Source: Aridibaculum aurantiacum (GTDB lineage: Bacteria; Bacteroidota; Bacteroidia; Chitinophagales; Chitinophagaceae). Taken from it: a stretch of 64,000 nucleotides of DNA. Shown here in pieces: positions 11,201-19,834 of the stretch. The notes beneath the pieces are model-generated. The model ran no database searches. It was not told the origin of the DNA and was given only the letters and a program-made list of their open reading frames with translations. Numbering within the stretch: the first letter of the stretch is position 1; each line of letters starts with the position of its first letter. Position numbers and translations under genes: made by a program. The stretch spans positions 519,935-583,934 of the forward strand of contig NZ_JAFEWC010000002.1 of the NCBI RefSeq assembly GCF_017355875.1. The letters are read 5' to 3'.

Positions 11201-11652
11201 AATACGAGGTTGAAAAATCTGTGAATGGTACAACTTTCTCTAAAGCTGGTAACGTAGTAGCTAACGGTACAGGTGCTTATAGCTGGTTTGATGCACAACC
11301 AAGTTCAGGAGCTAATTACTATAGGATTAAGGCCATAGATAATAATGGTGCAGGTAAACTGAGCCAGGTAGTGAGCGTGAAAATTGGTGGCACCAAGGCT
11401 GGCATCAGTATCTATCCTAACCCAGTAGAAGGAAACGTACTTAACCTGCAACTAAATAATCTTGCTGCTGGTGTATACGAACTAAGATTGTACAATAACC
11501 TCGGCCAGCAGGTAATGGTTAGAAACATCAAGCATGCCGGCGGATCTGCTACGCAGACTATCAACTTGACTGATGCTGTTGGTGCAGGCATTTACCAACT
11601 GCAGCTGGGTAATGTTGACCTGAAGATGAACCACCAGGTAATAGTGAAATAA
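8239..11652 (+). CDS. Secreted protein with type IX secretion C-terminal sorting domain
   Basis: A 1137-residue exported protein. I start it at the ATG at 8239 (MMRIFTHVS) because a typical signal peptide follows directly and ends near GWGQG; an in-frame ATG 63 nt upstream would spoil it. The body is Thr/Ser/Gly-rich and beta-strand in character, with an Ig-like segment near residues 175-280, a long stretch resembling choice-of-anchor/lamin-tail-rich Bacteroidota surface proteins, and near the end a fibronectin-like region (LPVAYASVKAYQKNSGVQVEWNVATE split by strands). The last 80 or so residues form a type A T9SS sorting domain (ISIYPNPV ... GIYQLQL ... HQVIVK). It is therefore predicted to be secreted and anchored or released by the system that includes PorT (22986-23708). 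No catalytic domain is recognised. Confidence 0.85.
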   Translation: MMRIFTHVSLRAILLFFVLMTALNGWGQGNEDFTNLPTTTPASYLSRTWTGTDGVTWTAEGARTDRTLNGKAITFGTSGSRWVTSPVYAGGMGTLKFNYVRDFTGTGTRTIQVYVNGTQVGTDITVSPTSDGVIQYSQAINIGGNIQLEIRSIGAAQVKIDDINWTSYSTSSVPTKLAITLISPSSPTANAPFNVTVQAQDNTNTAANVTAATDVTLSVQTGTGTLGGTITGTIPAGSNAVTISGVTYSVAESGVVLTATRTSGDNLTAGNSAAFTVVAPPVEGLQLTATNTRVTIDFDNTVASSNNGQFAGARTAENPAAGELNSTTWAINSGVTSGAASFTPVTTGGGLQAIGTHPSGGNFYAFETEPGNVALGFQATGSYFNPGSVTLKIQNNTGSTINSLSILYRLLSYNDQGRGSSFELSFSVDNSSYSPLPAFGLETPAALDQAPVWKSHVRAAEINGISVSADGFIFIRWTSADASGSGSRDELAIDDINIVANSTNTHQLFSGSIQDAIIGTNTSLPATTNITDSIKLLAGATLLTNNNLTLRSTMFGTARVATSAGTISGNVTVERFIPNKRAWRLLAAPLANNTNAPTIFTSWQEGGNPGSFGTHITKPGATGTDGYDVSSMAAASSIRFFDGSVLQTPATTNATKVTDNGGAYFLFVRGDRTIDLTNTAASSSTILRMTGNINQGNLSVGVQGANFSLIPNPYPSPVDYEKIFNGNSLSGVYYVWDATMGTGAYRTVDRQTANTYQVTPSTGSAASDNLVRLIRSGQAIFVPGTSTVSFTEAMKTDSVATANVFRTGSGTEELTIDLKVVTGTATTLVDGVRAKFSNSYSNAVDNNDITKINNFSENLAIVRESKNLSVEKRDLVESADTVFMRLWNTGIKNYQFELQASDFSTSANLEAYLLDKYLQTSTPVSLTGNTAYDFSITSDAASAAQDRFMVVFKTATTLPVAYASVKAYQKNSGVQVEWNVATEVNTNQYEVEKSVNGTTFSKAGNVVANGTGAYSWFDAQPSSGANYYRIKAIDNNGAGKLSQVVSVKIGGTKAGISIYPNPVEGNVLNLQLNNLAAGVYELRLYNNLGQQVMVRNIKHAGGSATQTINLTDAVGAGIYQLQLGNVDLKMNHQVIVK

Positions 11653-11676
11653 GTAACAATAATTCAGAATAATCTA

Positions 11677-11708
11677 ACAGCGGTTGCCATCGGTAGCCGC
11701 TGTTTTTA
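11677..11708 (+). terminator. Terminator of the T9SS substrate gene
   Basis: Arms ACAGCGG (11677-11683) and CCGCTGT (11697-11703) followed by TTTT, 25 nt after the stop codon. Confidence 0.8.
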
Positions 11709-11830
11709 TTATGTAAATGCATTAGCCATCTAACAGTGAAGTAATAGCCCTGAAGATGAGTGCATGCTTGAAAGTGGCTTCTATGTAACTGCAAAAAGAA
11801 AAAGGGGAAGCACCTGTTTTACCCGATATA

Positions 11831-11860
11831 AAAAACCGCCAGCTAGTGCCGGCGGTTTTT
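11831..11860. terminator. Bidirectional terminator
   Basis: Perfect arms AAAAACCGCC (11831-11840) and GGCGGTTTTT (11851-11860) with a 10-nt loop, placed between two converging genes; it can serve the minus-strand DUF4293 gene that ends at 11882 and back up the plus-strand terminator. The 120 nt between the two terminators hold nothing recognisable. Confidence 0.85.
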
Positions 11861-11881
11861 ACATTTTACAATGACCATGGA

Positions 11882-12307
11882 TTACCTAAGTCTATCCATG
11901 CTCTTAATAAGCTTTTGATCTTTTCTTACACCTCTCCATGCAAGTATGAAGAAGACGATAAGAAATATAGGAAGTAAACTACCCCAGGCATAGGTGCCAG
12001 TGGCAACCTGGTAATCTGTTTTGAAATTATCCAGCCTGAGTACCTCAAGTGCTATAAGCGCTATAGATCCTAGAAGTCCAAAAAAACAAAGGCGCATTTG
12101 CATGGGCCTGTTCTTGTATAAGAAGATTGCAGTGGCAGCTATTAATCCCACAGCTACTGCAAGGGCAAATAATAGCAGGTTTTCTGTGGCCAGGTAGTTC
12201 CTTTCAAGGCCATCGGGTAGTGTACCGGTAAATAGAGGAACTTGTGTATAAACAAAAGCAACAATGGCTGCCAGCAGTAGCCATATCGATTGAATTCTTT
12301 GTATCAT
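11882..12307 (-). CDS. DUF4293 family membrane protein
   Basis: A 141-residue integral membrane protein with four hydrophobic segments. The start MIQRIQSIWLLLAA is the hallmark of DUF4293, a family confined to Bacteroidota whose function is unknown. A short basic tail (WRGVRKDQKLIKSMDRLR) closes it. It lies 75 nt downstream of glyA on the same strand and ends at a strong bidirectional terminator, so it is probably the last gene of a glyA transcript. Confidence 0.85.
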   Translation of the reverse strand: MIQRIQSIWLLLAAIVAFVYTQVPLFTGTLPDGLERNYLATENLLLFALAVAVGLIAATAIFLYKNRPMQMRLCFFGLLGSIALIALEVLRLDNFKTDYQVATGTYAWGSLLPIFLIVFFILAWRGVRKDQKLIKSMDRLR

Positions 12308-12382
12308 TTTATCATTGTGTTTTACTGAAAACTTTTTAAAGAAGTTGCTTTATTGAAGCAACAAATGCAATACCACCTACTG

Positions 12383-13663
12383 CTATCCCAGCTCCGGGTA
12401 AAGTGGGAACTGCGACATGTACTCATTCACCTGCTTACGGATGTTGCTCAAAGAAGCTTCATCGTCAGGGTTCATCAGCACATTATCAATAGCATCTACC
12501 ACAAATTGCATATGCTCTTCTTTCATTCCACGCGTAGTAATGGCTGGTACGCCAACACGAATGCCACTTGTTACAAAAGCACTTTTATCATCAAATGGAA
12601 CCATGTTTTTATTGATGGTGATCTCAGCCTTGCCTAGTACAGCCTCAGCTTTTTTACCACTAATGTTTTTGTTGCGCAGGTCAATCAGCATCAGGTGGTT
12701 GTCTGTTCCATCGCTGATGATCTTGTAGTCTTTTGCAGTAAATGCTTTTGCCATTGCCTGTGCATTACTGATCACTTGTTGTGCGTACACAGTAAATTCA
12801 TCAGTTAATATTTCACCGAAAGCAATTGCTTTTGCTGCTATCACATGTTCCAAAGGTCCGCCTTGCGTGCCAGGGAAAACAGCCATATCAAGCAGGTTGC
12901 TCATCATGCGGGTGTTACCTTTTACATCTTTCAATCCAAAAGGATTTTCAAAATCCTTCTTCATCAGGATAATACCACCACGTGGGCCGCGAAGCGTTTT
13001 GTGCGTAGTGCTGGTTACAAAGTGGCAATGCTCATATGGCGAGCTCAACAATCCTTTAGCTATAAGACCAGCGGGGTGAGCCATATCGCACATCAGGAAC
13101 GCACCTACCTCATCTGCTACTTTTCGTATGCGTGCATAATCCCAATCGCGGCTATAGGCACTGGCGCCGCAGATGATCATTTTTGGCTTTATTTCCCTTG
13201 CCTGCTTTTCCAGCATATCGTAATCCACTAAACCTTCTTCGCGGGTAACGCCGTAAAAATGCGGCTTGTACAATTTTCCACTAAAGTTTACGGCACTGCC
13301 GTGGGTAAGGTGGCCGCCCATGCTAAGGTCGAGGCCAAGGATAGCATCGCCCGGCTGCAAAACTGCCAGCATCACTGCAGCGTTTGCTTGTGCTCCACTA
13401 TGCGGTTGCACATTAGCATATTCACAATCGAAAATTTGTTTCAAACGATCAATTGCAAGTTGTTCTGTCTGGTCTACTATTTCGCAACCACCATAATATC
13501 TTCTGCCAGGATAACCTTCTGCATATTTGTTGGTCATTACATTTCCCATAGCCTGCATCACCTGTAGGCTGGTAAAGTTTTCCGAAGCTATAAGCTCTAT
13601 TCCATGGCGCTGTCGGTCAAGTTCTTTTTGTATCAGGTCAAATACCAAAGTATCTCGTTGCAT
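12383..13663 (-). CDS. glyA: Serine hydroxymethyltransferase
   Basis: PLP enzyme interconverting serine and glycine with tetrahydrofolate, the main source of one-carbon units. The 426-residue product has the N-terminal IELIASENF motif, [16 protein letters not shown], the PLP-site [12 protein letters not shown], and the Schiff-base lysine in [15 protein letters not shown] (K222). Length is normal. The start ATG is 18 nt from a perfect TAnnTTTG element on the minus strand. DUF4293 follows 75 nt downstream. Confidence 0.97.
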   Translation of the reverse strand: MQRDTLVFDLIQKELDRQRHGIELIASENFTSLQVMQAMGNVMTNKYAEGYPGRRYYGGCEIVDQTEQLAIDRLKQIFDCEYANVQPHSGAQANAAVMLAVLQPGDAILGLDLSMGGHLTHGSAVNFSGKLYKPHFYGVTREEGLVDYDMLEKQAREIKPKMIICGASAYSRDWDYARIRKVADEVGAFLMCDMAHPAGLIAKGLLSSPYEHCHFVTSTTHKTLRGPRGGIILMKKDFENPFGLKDVKGNTRMMSNLLDMAVFPGTQGGPLEHVIAAKAIAFGEILTDEFTVYAQQVISNAQAMAKAFTAKDYKIISDGTDNHLMLIDLRNKNISGKKAEAVLGKAEITINKNMVPFDDKSAFVTSGIRVGVPAITTRGMKEEHMQFVVDAIDNVLMNPDDEASLSNIRKQVNEYMSQFPLYPELG

Positions 13664-13680
13664 GTAAGTTGGTTTGCGGG

Positions 13681-13688
13681 CAAAAATA
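13681..13688 (-). promoter_or_regulatory. -7 element of the glyA promoter
   Basis: On the minus strand this reads TATTTTTG, matching TAnnTTTG, 18 nt before the glyA start, which would give a very short leader. A TTG at -33 is not evident. Confidence 0.5.
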
Positions 13689-13982
13689 GTCTAATGCAAC
13701 AAGATTGGTAATATAGGCTGGGTAATATGCTGCATCATTGCAGGTAAACAAATGTTTTGTACAACATCTTCATCAGGAGCAGCTGGTATAAGATTAGTTA
13801 TAATATATACCGTCTTCCAGATGAAGTGAGATGTGAGTTTGTGAGTTCATTTTAAGGTTCTATGTTAAGCCGTTACTTTAAAAAATCACTACTTTGCACC
13901 CTTGATGAATGTTGAAAGTAGTGTGAATCAATGATCAACACTGGGATTGAGTAGGAAGGCTTCGTCAAAAAAAGGATTATCA
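13689..13982. other. Intergenic region between glyA and the nucleotidyltransferase gene
   Basis: About 290 nt without a gene. It contains a 9-bp inverted repeat, CACTACTTT (13887-13895) with AAAGTAGTG (13915-13923), 60-96 nt before the nucleotidyltransferase start; its left arm runs into a promoter-like CTACTTTG. It could be an operator or leader hairpin. Nothing else recognised. Confidence 0.4.
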
Positions 13983-14975
13983 ATGAAAGCAATCATACCC
14001 GTGGCCGGTGCGGGAACTAAATTAAGGCCACACACATATACACAACCTAAGGCTCTTATTCCTATAGCAGGTAAAACCATCCTCAGTTTTATAGTAGATC
14101 AATTATACGATGCTGGAATAAAAGAGTTCATTTTCATAGTAGGATACTTAGGCGAAAAAATACAGGATTACGTACAATTTTCTCTTCCACATATCAAGAG
14201 CCACTTTGTTTACCAAAACGAACGGCAGGGAACGGGACATGCTATAGAGCTTACAAAAAGTATTGTTGGAAATGACGAAGTTTTTGTAACACTGGGTGAT
14301 ACCATTTGTGAATATGATATAAAAGAAGTGGTAAACAGCCCGTACAGCATGCTGGGTGTGAAAAAAGTAGATGACCCACGCAAGTTTGGTGTAGCCGAAA
14401 TAAATGAAGATGGTTTTATTGACCACGTAGTAGAGAAGCCTGCTATCCCAAAAAGTAATATGGCTTTGGTTGGTCTGTATAAAATAAAGGAAACTGAATT
14501 TTTATATGGCTGCTTGCACCATATTTTCCAGGAGAATATAAAAAGCTATGGCGAGTACAACCTGACCGATGCGCTGGATTGTATGATACAGCGTGGTGCA
14601 CGTTTCAAAGCTTTTAAAGTAAAAAACTGGTTCGATTGCGGGAAGAAGGAAACTATCCTGGAGAGTAATGCTACACTACTTAAAAAGTCTGGTGGCAATG
14701 TGCAAGATGCGCATGGATTCGAAGATACGATCATCATTCCTCCTGTGAGTATTGCACCAAATTGTTCCATTCGAAATTCTATTATTGGTCCGCATGTGGC
14801 TATTGGAGCCAATACCAATATCCAACATTCTATACTTCGCGATAGTATCATTGGTTCTTATACCAACCTTTTTGAAGTAGTATTGGACAATTCGCTGATT
14901 GGAAGCGATGCCTCGGTAAGAGGTCTTAGCCGCAGCCTGAACATTGGTGACAATACAGAAATTGATTTTGGTTAA
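13983..14975 (+). CDS. Sugar-phosphate nucleotidyltransferase
   Basis: Cytosolic enzyme expected to make an NDP-sugar from NTP and a sugar 1-phosphate. Started at MKAIIPVAGAG (13983), where the nucleotide-binding fold begins; upstream codons add only a basic extension. The signature AGTKLRPHTYTQPKALIP (near residues 10-27) matches the nucleotidyltransferase loop GxGT(R/K)LxPxTxxxPK. After the catalytic domain (to about 235) the C-terminal third shows hexapeptide-type beta-helix repeats (IAPNCSIRNSIIGPHVAIG). Length 330 residues. It resembles glucose-1-phosphate thymidylyltransferase/uridylyltransferase-like enzymes; exact nucleotide and sugar are not decidable here. Single-gene unit. Confidence 0.85.
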   Translation: MKAIIPVAGAGTKLRPHTYTQPKALIPIAGKTILSFIVDQLYDAGIKEFIFIVGYLGEKIQDYVQFSLPHIKSHFVYQNERQGTGHAIELTKSIVGNDEVFVTLGDTICEYDIKEVVNSPYSMLGVKKVDDPRKFGVAEINEDGFIDHVVEKPAIPKSNMALVGLYKIKETEFLYGCLHHIFQENIKSYGEYNLTDALDCMIQRGARFKAFKVKNWFDCGKKETILESNATLLKKSGGNVQDAHGFEDTIIIPPVSIAPNCSIRNSIIGPHVAIGANTNIQHSILRDSIIGSYTNLFEVVLDNSLIGSDASVRGLSRSLNIGDNTEIDFG

Positions 14976-15073
14976 AATGGCTGGCTGAAAGCGCGTATCA
15001 CATCATTTTCACATTTCAGAACAATACTTACAAGTTGATTTTGCTGTAGATTAGTGTTCCTTAATAAGAGCAC

Positions 15074-15463
15074 ATGAAGTCTAAACAGCTGTTGCCTATG
15101 CTGGCAATCATGATACTTGTATTTTCCGCAGGAATAGCACAGGCGCCTAAAGCTGGTGCAATAGGTGGATATGTAAAAGATGCGCGAAATAAAGCTCCAC
15201 TCATAGAAGCAGTTATCACCATCACTTCTGATGTATTTGAAGGATCAAAACTTGCCCTGACAGACTCAACTGGTTTGTATAGTGTAAAGAATTTGCCTGC
15301 AGGAACATATAGCGTAACATTCGAAATGGAAGGCTACCGGAAGTATAAGCAGGAGAACATTGTTCTGAAGGAAGGAAACTCACTGGGAGTGAGCCTGCAA
15401 ATGGCAAGAGAGCAAAAGCAGAAGGTGCGGAAAGTGGATGAGAGGATTGTTATAGAAAATTAA
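15074..15463 (+). CDS. Secreted carboxypeptidase-regulatory-like domain protein
   Basis: Small exported protein of 129 residues. A signal peptide (about 1-23, ending GIAQ) leads to one carboxypeptidase D regulatory-like beta-sandwich: GAIGGYVKDARNKAPLIEAVI, then SGLYS-type DSTGLYSVKNLPAGTYSVTFEMEGY split across strands, the same fold found at the start of SusC/TonB receptors. A short basic tail follows. Isolated plus-strand gene ending at a strong hairpin shared with the converging ABC operon. Role unknown. Confidence 0.75.
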   Translation: MKSKQLLPMLAIMILVFSAGIAQAPKAGAIGGYVKDARNKAPLIEAVITITSDVFEGSKLALTDSTGLYSVKNLPAGTYSVTFEMEGYRKYKQENIVLKEGNSLGVSLQMAREQKQKVRKVDERIVIEN

Positions 15464-15485
15464 TTCGTAAGACCCTATCAATACA

Positions 15486-15519
15486 AAACAGGTGGAACAT
15501 GAGTTCCACCTGTTTCATT
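15486..15519. terminator. Bidirectional terminator
   Basis: Perfect 13-bp arms (15486-15498 and 15503-15515, AAACAGGTGGAAC) around ATGA, flanked by A/T-rich ends on both strands, between converging genes. Confidence 0.85.
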
Positions 15520-15540
15520 TTTAGCTACTAGAAACTGCCA

Positions 15541-16857
15541 TTAATATTTTCTAACTGCCCATTTCAAAAGCTCTTTCCACGATGCTTTTTTACCATACAT
15601 CAAAATGCCTGTACGGTAGATTTTTCCGGCCAACCATGTGGTTGCTACAAACCCACCAATTAGTAAGGCGAAGCTTGTAATTAGTTGCCATGCCGGCACG
15701 CCATAAGGCAGCCTTCCCATCATAACAATAGGAGAAGTGAGTGGGAACAAACTTCCAAAAAGTGCCAACCCGCTATTAGGGTCATTTACCGCTTTTACCA
15801 TTATCACTATACCAAATATGATTGGGAAGGTGATTGGCAGCATAAGGCTTTGTGCATCTTGCGGATCTTCGTTTACAGCACTACCAACAGCTGCAAACAA
15901 TGAAGAATAAAGGAAGTAGCCACCCAGGAAATAAAACAGGAAGCAGAAGAAGATAAACAGGATATTGATCTGTTTCAACCCTGCCATCAGGCCAGCTATC
16001 ATTTCATTTTTAGCATTGCCTGCTTCCATTCCTGCTGCCGGAATTGCACCATCACTTGCTATCTGGTCCAGTGCTCCCGGGAAGAGTAATGGCAATAACA
16101 TTTGTAATCCTAATACCAACACTCCCCAAATGATAAACTGCACCAGGCCAACAGCGCCTATACCAATGATCTTTCCCATCATCAGTTGGAATGGTTTAAT
16201 ACTGCTGATAATAACTTCAGCTATACGATTTGTTTTTTCTTCCATAACTCCGCGCATCACCATAGTGCCATAAATGAAAAGCACAAAGTAAATGAGGAAG
16301 CCAGAGATCATGCCTACTCCATAAGCAATGCCTGCTACATTTGATTTTTCTTCTTCACCGTCAATAGAAGCAAAGTTGAAATCGGCCCTGTTTTGAATGC
16401 TGTCCATGGTGGCTTTGTTGATGCCAATCGCCATCATTCTTTTTTCTTCCAAAGAATTATTTAGCCTGCGTTCAATCTTTTCCTGTGTTACCATGCTCAC
16501 TGTTTTTGCTGTAAGAATTTTTACAGCATCAGTGTTCATAACAGTGGCATCAGCAGGTATTACGACAATGGCGTCATATTCTTTTGTTTGCAGTTTTTTC
16601 TTCAGCGACTCATCTGTTTCTGCAGGAATGAACTTGAATTCTATTTCTGTCTCCTTATCGTCGATAGCGCCATTGAAAAGATTAGCCCTGTCAGCAACAG
16701 CTACAGTAAGCGCAGTATCTGTTTTTACAGAAAAATAAATGATCATAGCATAGAAGCCGAATATGATAAGCGGCAACAGTATGGTACTTAGCAGGAATGT
16801 TTTCTTTTGCACCCGCGATAAAAACTCGCGGCGTGCTACTACTGATATTTTAGACAT
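15541..16857 (-). CDS. ABC-2 type exporter permease, NatB-like
   Basis: Membrane subunit of an ABC-2 exporter, 438 residues, with one N-terminal membrane segment, a periplasmic domain of roughly 130 residues, then five to six C-terminal segments. The phrase MRGVMEEKTNRIAEVIISSIKPFQLMMGKI is the conserved cytoplasmic coupling region of the NatB family. It starts 15 nt after the ATPase gene (16873-17802) and forms a two-gene operon with it. NatAB exports Na+ in Bacillus; here the substrate is inferred only. Confidence 0.85.
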   Translation of the reverse strand: MSKISVVARREFLSRVQKKTFLLSTILLPLIIFGFYAMIIYFSVKTDTALTVAVADRANLFNGAIDDKETEIEFKFIPAETDESLKKKLQTKEYDAIVVIPADATVMNTDAVKILTAKTVSMVTQEKIERRLNNSLEEKRMMAIGINKATMDSIQNRADFNFASIDGEEEKSNVAGIAYGVGMISGFLIYFVLFIYGTMVMRGVMEEKTNRIAEVIISSIKPFQLMMGKIIGIGAVGLVQFIIWGVLVLGLQMLLPLLFPGALDQIASDGAIPAAGMEAGNAKNEMIAGLMAGLKQINILFIFFCFLFYFLGGYFLYSSLFAAVGSAVNEDPQDAQSLMLPITFPIIFGIVIMVKAVNDPNSGLALFGSLFPLTSPIVMMGRLPYGVPAWQLITSFALLIGGFVATTWLAGKIYRTGILMYGKKASWKELLKWAVRKY

Positions 16858-16872
16858 TAGTTTTTGTTTGGG

Positions 16873-17802
16873 TTAAGCAACTGGTTGAAACTGGCGAGCG
16901 GCTTTGGTGCCTTCTACCAGGTTAATGAAGATATCATTAAGCGAAGGCAGTATCTCGTTGAAACCTTCTACAATGATATTATTAGAAATAAAATACTGCA
17001 ATACATGGTTGCTGTTATGCAGATCATCAATCTTTACCACCAGTTTGTTTCGCTGCTTTTTTATGATCTTAAAACCAGCTTCATCAATATCAGCTGGTAT
17101 ATCTGATAATTGTATGCTGTAGATGTGTTCCTTGAAATCTTGTTTTATTCTTGCCACACCACCGTCAAGTATTTTTTTTCCCTGGTTTACCAGCACTATA
17201 TGATCGCATATTTCTTCTACCTGTTCCATGCGGTGCGTACTAAAAATGATGGTGCTGCCTTTTTTCGCCAATTCAAATATTTCGTCTTTGATAAGGTTGG
17301 CATTTACCGGGTCAAGGCCACTAAAAGGTTCATCTAATATTACCAGCTTAGGCTCGTGTAACACAGTTATTACAAATTGCAGTTTTTGGCTCATTCCTTT
17401 ACTCAGGTCCTCTACTTTTTTATTCCACCAGCTTTCCATTTCAAGGCGCTCAAACCAATACTTTATCTTTTGCATAGCCTCGCTACGACTTAAACCTTTT
17501 AATTGTGCCAGGTATAGCGCCTGCTCGCCGATCTTCATCTTTTTATACAGACCTCTTTCTTCGGGCATATAGCCAATGTGCAGGCTGTCACTTAATGGAT
17601 TGAACTTTCTACCACTAAAAAGAATTTCACCTTCATCAGGATAAAAGATGCCGGTGATCATACGCAGAAGGGTTGTCTTTCCTGCACCGTTTGGTCCGAG
17701 CAAGCCAAAGATGCTACCCTCGTCAATAGTAAAGCTGATGTCGTCCACTGCTTTTTGCGTAGCATAATATTTTTTCAGGTTACGCAGTTCGAGTAAGTGC
17801 AT
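16873..17802 (-). CDS. ABC transporter ATP-binding protein, NatA-like
   Basis: ATPase subunit (309 residues) of the exporter with the permease encoded 15 nt downstream. Walker A is GPNGAGKTT (about 35-43), signature LSKGMSQKLQ, Walker B VILDEPFSGLDP and H-loop STHRM are all present. After the nucleotide-binding domain there is a C-terminal extension of about 85 residues typical of NatA/CcmA-like ATPases with DUF4162. No clear promoter element was found upstream. Confidence 0.88.
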   Translation of the reverse strand: MHLLELRNLKKYYATQKAVDDISFTIDEGSIFGLLGPNGAGKTTLLRMITGIFYPDEGEILFSGRKFNPLSDSLHIGYMPEERGLYKKMKIGEQALYLAQLKGLSRSEAMQKIKYWFERLEMESWWNKKVEDLSKGMSQKLQFVITVLHEPKLVILDEPFSGLDPVNANLIKDEIFELAKKGSTIIFSTHRMEQVEEICDHIVLVNQGKKILDGGVARIKQDFKEHIYSIQLSDIPADIDEAGFKIIKKQRNKLVVKIDDLHNSNHVLQYFISNNIIVEGFNEILPSLNDIFINLVEGTKAARQFQPVA

Positions 17803-17926
17803 ATAAGCAAAGGGTTTTGTTGTAAATAAAAATAGGGGACGCAGTGTTACGAGGTAAAAGTATTTATATAAATGGTGGAAGAAGGTGAAAGAATGTACGA
17901 GCTGCTAACCGTGGTAGTTATTGTAA

Positions 17927-17934
17927 TAGTTTTG
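17927..17934 (+). promoter_or_regulatory. -7 element upstream of the cytochrome c gene
   Basis: TAGTTTTG fits TAnnTTTG, 17 nt before the ATG. No TTG at the -33 distance. Confidence 0.4.
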
Positions 17935-17951
17935 CAACGAAAAAAAATAAG

Positions 17952-18329
17952 ATGAAGTACCAGGTGATGATATTGATGATAGCAATGGCTATAGGTTGTG
18001 GACAACAGGATAATACACCACCAATAGCTGCTGCCGGGCAGGAGGTGTCAGCAACATTAGGGCGAGGAAAAAACTTGTTCCAGCAAAATTGTGCATCGTG
18101 CCATGCAAAGGAAAAAGAATTGGTAGGACCACCCTTAGCCGGCGTAGAAAAGAAGTGGGATAATAAAGCAAAACTGTATGCCTTCATTCGCAATGCACCA
18201 CAGGTGATAAAGGAAGATAAATATGCTCATGATCTTTGGAAGAAGTATAACCAGACTACTATGATGCCTTTCCCTGATCTTACCGACGCTGATATAGATG
18301 CGATACTTGAGTATGTGAATACTAAGTAG
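17952..18329 (+). CDS. Cytochrome c class I lipoprotein
   Basis: Small electron carrier of 125 residues, exported and probably lipid-anchored: the N terminus is hydrophobic and ends in a lipobox-like AIGC (C16). One haem-binding motif CASCH (C47, C50, H51) follows GKNLFQQN, and a distal Met ligand is available in TTMMPFPDL. The final LTDADIDAILEYVNTK is the usual last helix of class I cytochromes. It is a single-gene unit facing the MutS-like gene. Its redox partner is unknown. Confidence 0.88.
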   Translation: MKYQVMILMIAMAIGCGQQDNTPPIAAAGQEVSATLGRGKNLFQQNCASCHAKEKELVGPPLAGVEKKWDNKAKLYAFIRNAPQVIKEDKYAHDLWKKYNQTTMMPFPDLTDADIDAILEYVNTK

Positions 18330-18342
18330 AATGTTTAGGCTT

Positions 18343-18441
18343 TAGTTGTTAGTTGTTAGGTAGGAGCTGTTATGTTTTTGAAGCATCCTTCATTTATTTA
18401 TCATCCATCCAATATCCAGTTCTAGCATCAACTAACAACTA
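18343..18441. repeat. Interrupted inverted repeat in a convergent intergenic region
   Basis: TAGTTGTTAGTTG (18343-18355) recurs in inverse orientation as CAACTAACAACTA (18429-18441). The 73 nt between, and the stretch to 18477, are low-complexity with repeated catc/atcc units. It lies between the converging cytochrome c and MutS-like genes, where no ordinary terminator is seen. Confidence 0.5.
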
Positions 18442-18477
18442 CCAAGTATCATCTATCCAGCATCAAGCACCATCCCC

Positions 18478-19794
18478 CTATAGCCTTTCCAGCATATCAA
18501 CCACTCCTTCACGTTGCAGTATAAGGTAGCCTAACCTGTCGTTGCTGATGCCTTGTTGTAGCTGGTAACTAAATTCAAGTTGCCCCTCTTTTACATGCGT
18601 TTCAAAATAGTTGAACTTAATGTTGGGGTATTGTTTCAGTCCTTCACCTATTTCGTATAAGTGCGTAGAAAGAATGAACAGTGTGTTCTTCATCTTACGT
18701 AAACCTTCTATTACAGCGGTACTACATTTCATAGCATCCTGTACATTGGTTCCTTTAAAAAGTTCATCTATTAGTATCAGCCAATGCCTGCCATCATTGA
18801 TCTTGGTGATGGTCTTTTTTATACGCTGTACTTCATTGAAGAAATAGCTTTCGCCACGAGTGATGTTATCTTCTACTTGTATGTTACTTAGCAAACCATC
18901 GAAGTAGCTAACCTGGAATGAATCTGCAGGAACACCCATGCCTATATGTGCCATGTAAACAGACACCCCAACGGCTTTGATAAAAGTGCTTTTGCCGGCC
19001 ATATTTGCACCGGTAAGAAACAGGAAATTCGTTTGTTGGTTAAGCTCAACATTGTAGCTAACCGGCTCATGCAGCAGCAGGTGATACAGGTTTGTAGCTT
19101 CTATATATGGTGCCGCAGACTTCTCTATTTGTGGGAAAGTAAAGTTGAACTTTTTGCAGGCCATTGCCATACCATAATACGCATCCAGCCTGCTGTATAT
19201 GTCAACAAGTTCCAGTGCTTCGGCCTTAAAAAACCTACGTAAGAACCGGCCAAAGGTGAGCATTTGTGCATGGGTAGGCTGGTCTTTCTTGTCCCACTGC
19301 ATCATGGTTTGTATCACCGGCTTATTCGTCAGGTGCCTCACCTGGTCGAGCAGGTGTGCAAGAATTGTAGGCTGTTCATCTTGTTCAAACAATCGTATGA
19401 GTTGCCCAAGCCCGATGCAGAAATCAATAAAATGATTGACAGAATATTTTACAAGAGAGTAGTCATGCGCATTGAACAGTTTATACAGGGTAGCATTTAC
19501 AACATTCGGATGCTGCGGAATATCCTCAATACCTGTGTCGTAAAATCTTTCCACCACCATTACAGTTCCGTTGGTGATTATGGTTGGCCAGTTGTCAGCA
19601 TGCTTGATGATCAATTGTAGCAACTGCTGCGTTTGCTTTATCTTGTTGAGGTCGTTTAGCGGGTGCGACAACAGGTAGCGCATCCACTCTTTTCCACCGG
19701 TAGAAGTAGTGAAATTGATGTGGTGAAAAACCGATTGCTCTTCCTCGTGGTGAAAGATCGATAGGTCGTTGATGGTGGTCTTATCTGCCTGCAT
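18478..19794 (-). CDS. MutS-like ATPase (short, MutS-C only)
   Basis: A 438-residue protein with the MutS C-terminal ATPase: Walker A TGANMAGKSTFIK, the following MGVPADSF region, and Walker B LILIDELFKGTN with a STH sensor (ILSTHLYE). The N-terminal half resembles the MutS core/lever helices, but the mismatch-recognition domain of MutS1 and the Smr domain of MutS2 are missing. Such short MutS homologues are common in Bacteroidota and of unknown role; classical mismatch repair should not be assumed. It follows the dihydroorotase gene after 40 nt and is probably cotranscribed with it. Confidence 0.8.
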   Translation of the reverse strand: MQADKTTINDLSIFHHEEEQSVFHHINFTTSTGGKEWMRYLLSHPLNDLNKIKQTQQLLQLIIKHADNWPTIITNGTVMVVERFYDTGIEDIPQHPNVVNATLYKLFNAHDYSLVKYSVNHFIDFCIGLGQLIRLFEQDEQPTILAHLLDQVRHLTNKPVIQTMMQWDKKDQPTHAQMLTFGRFLRRFFKAEALELVDIYSRLDAYYGMAMACKKFNFTFPQIEKSAAPYIEATNLYHLLLHEPVSYNVELNQQTNFLFLTGANMAGKSTFIKAVGVSVYMAHIGMGVPADSFQVSYFDGLLSNIQVEDNITRGESYFFNEVQRIKKTITKINDGRHWLILIDELFKGTNVQDAMKCSTAVIEGLRKMKNTLFILSTHLYEIGEGLKQYPNIKFNYFETHVKEGQLEFSYQLQQGISNDRLGYLILQREGVVDMLERL

Positions 19795-19834
19795 GCGTAT
19801 ATTACTTTCTTTTTTTCTTCAAGTGAGAGTTGAT

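Noticed and set aside
18478..19794. Mismatch repair gene mutS
   Set aside because: The mismatch-recognition N-terminal domains are missing and the length is half that of MutS; only the ATPase class can be claimed.
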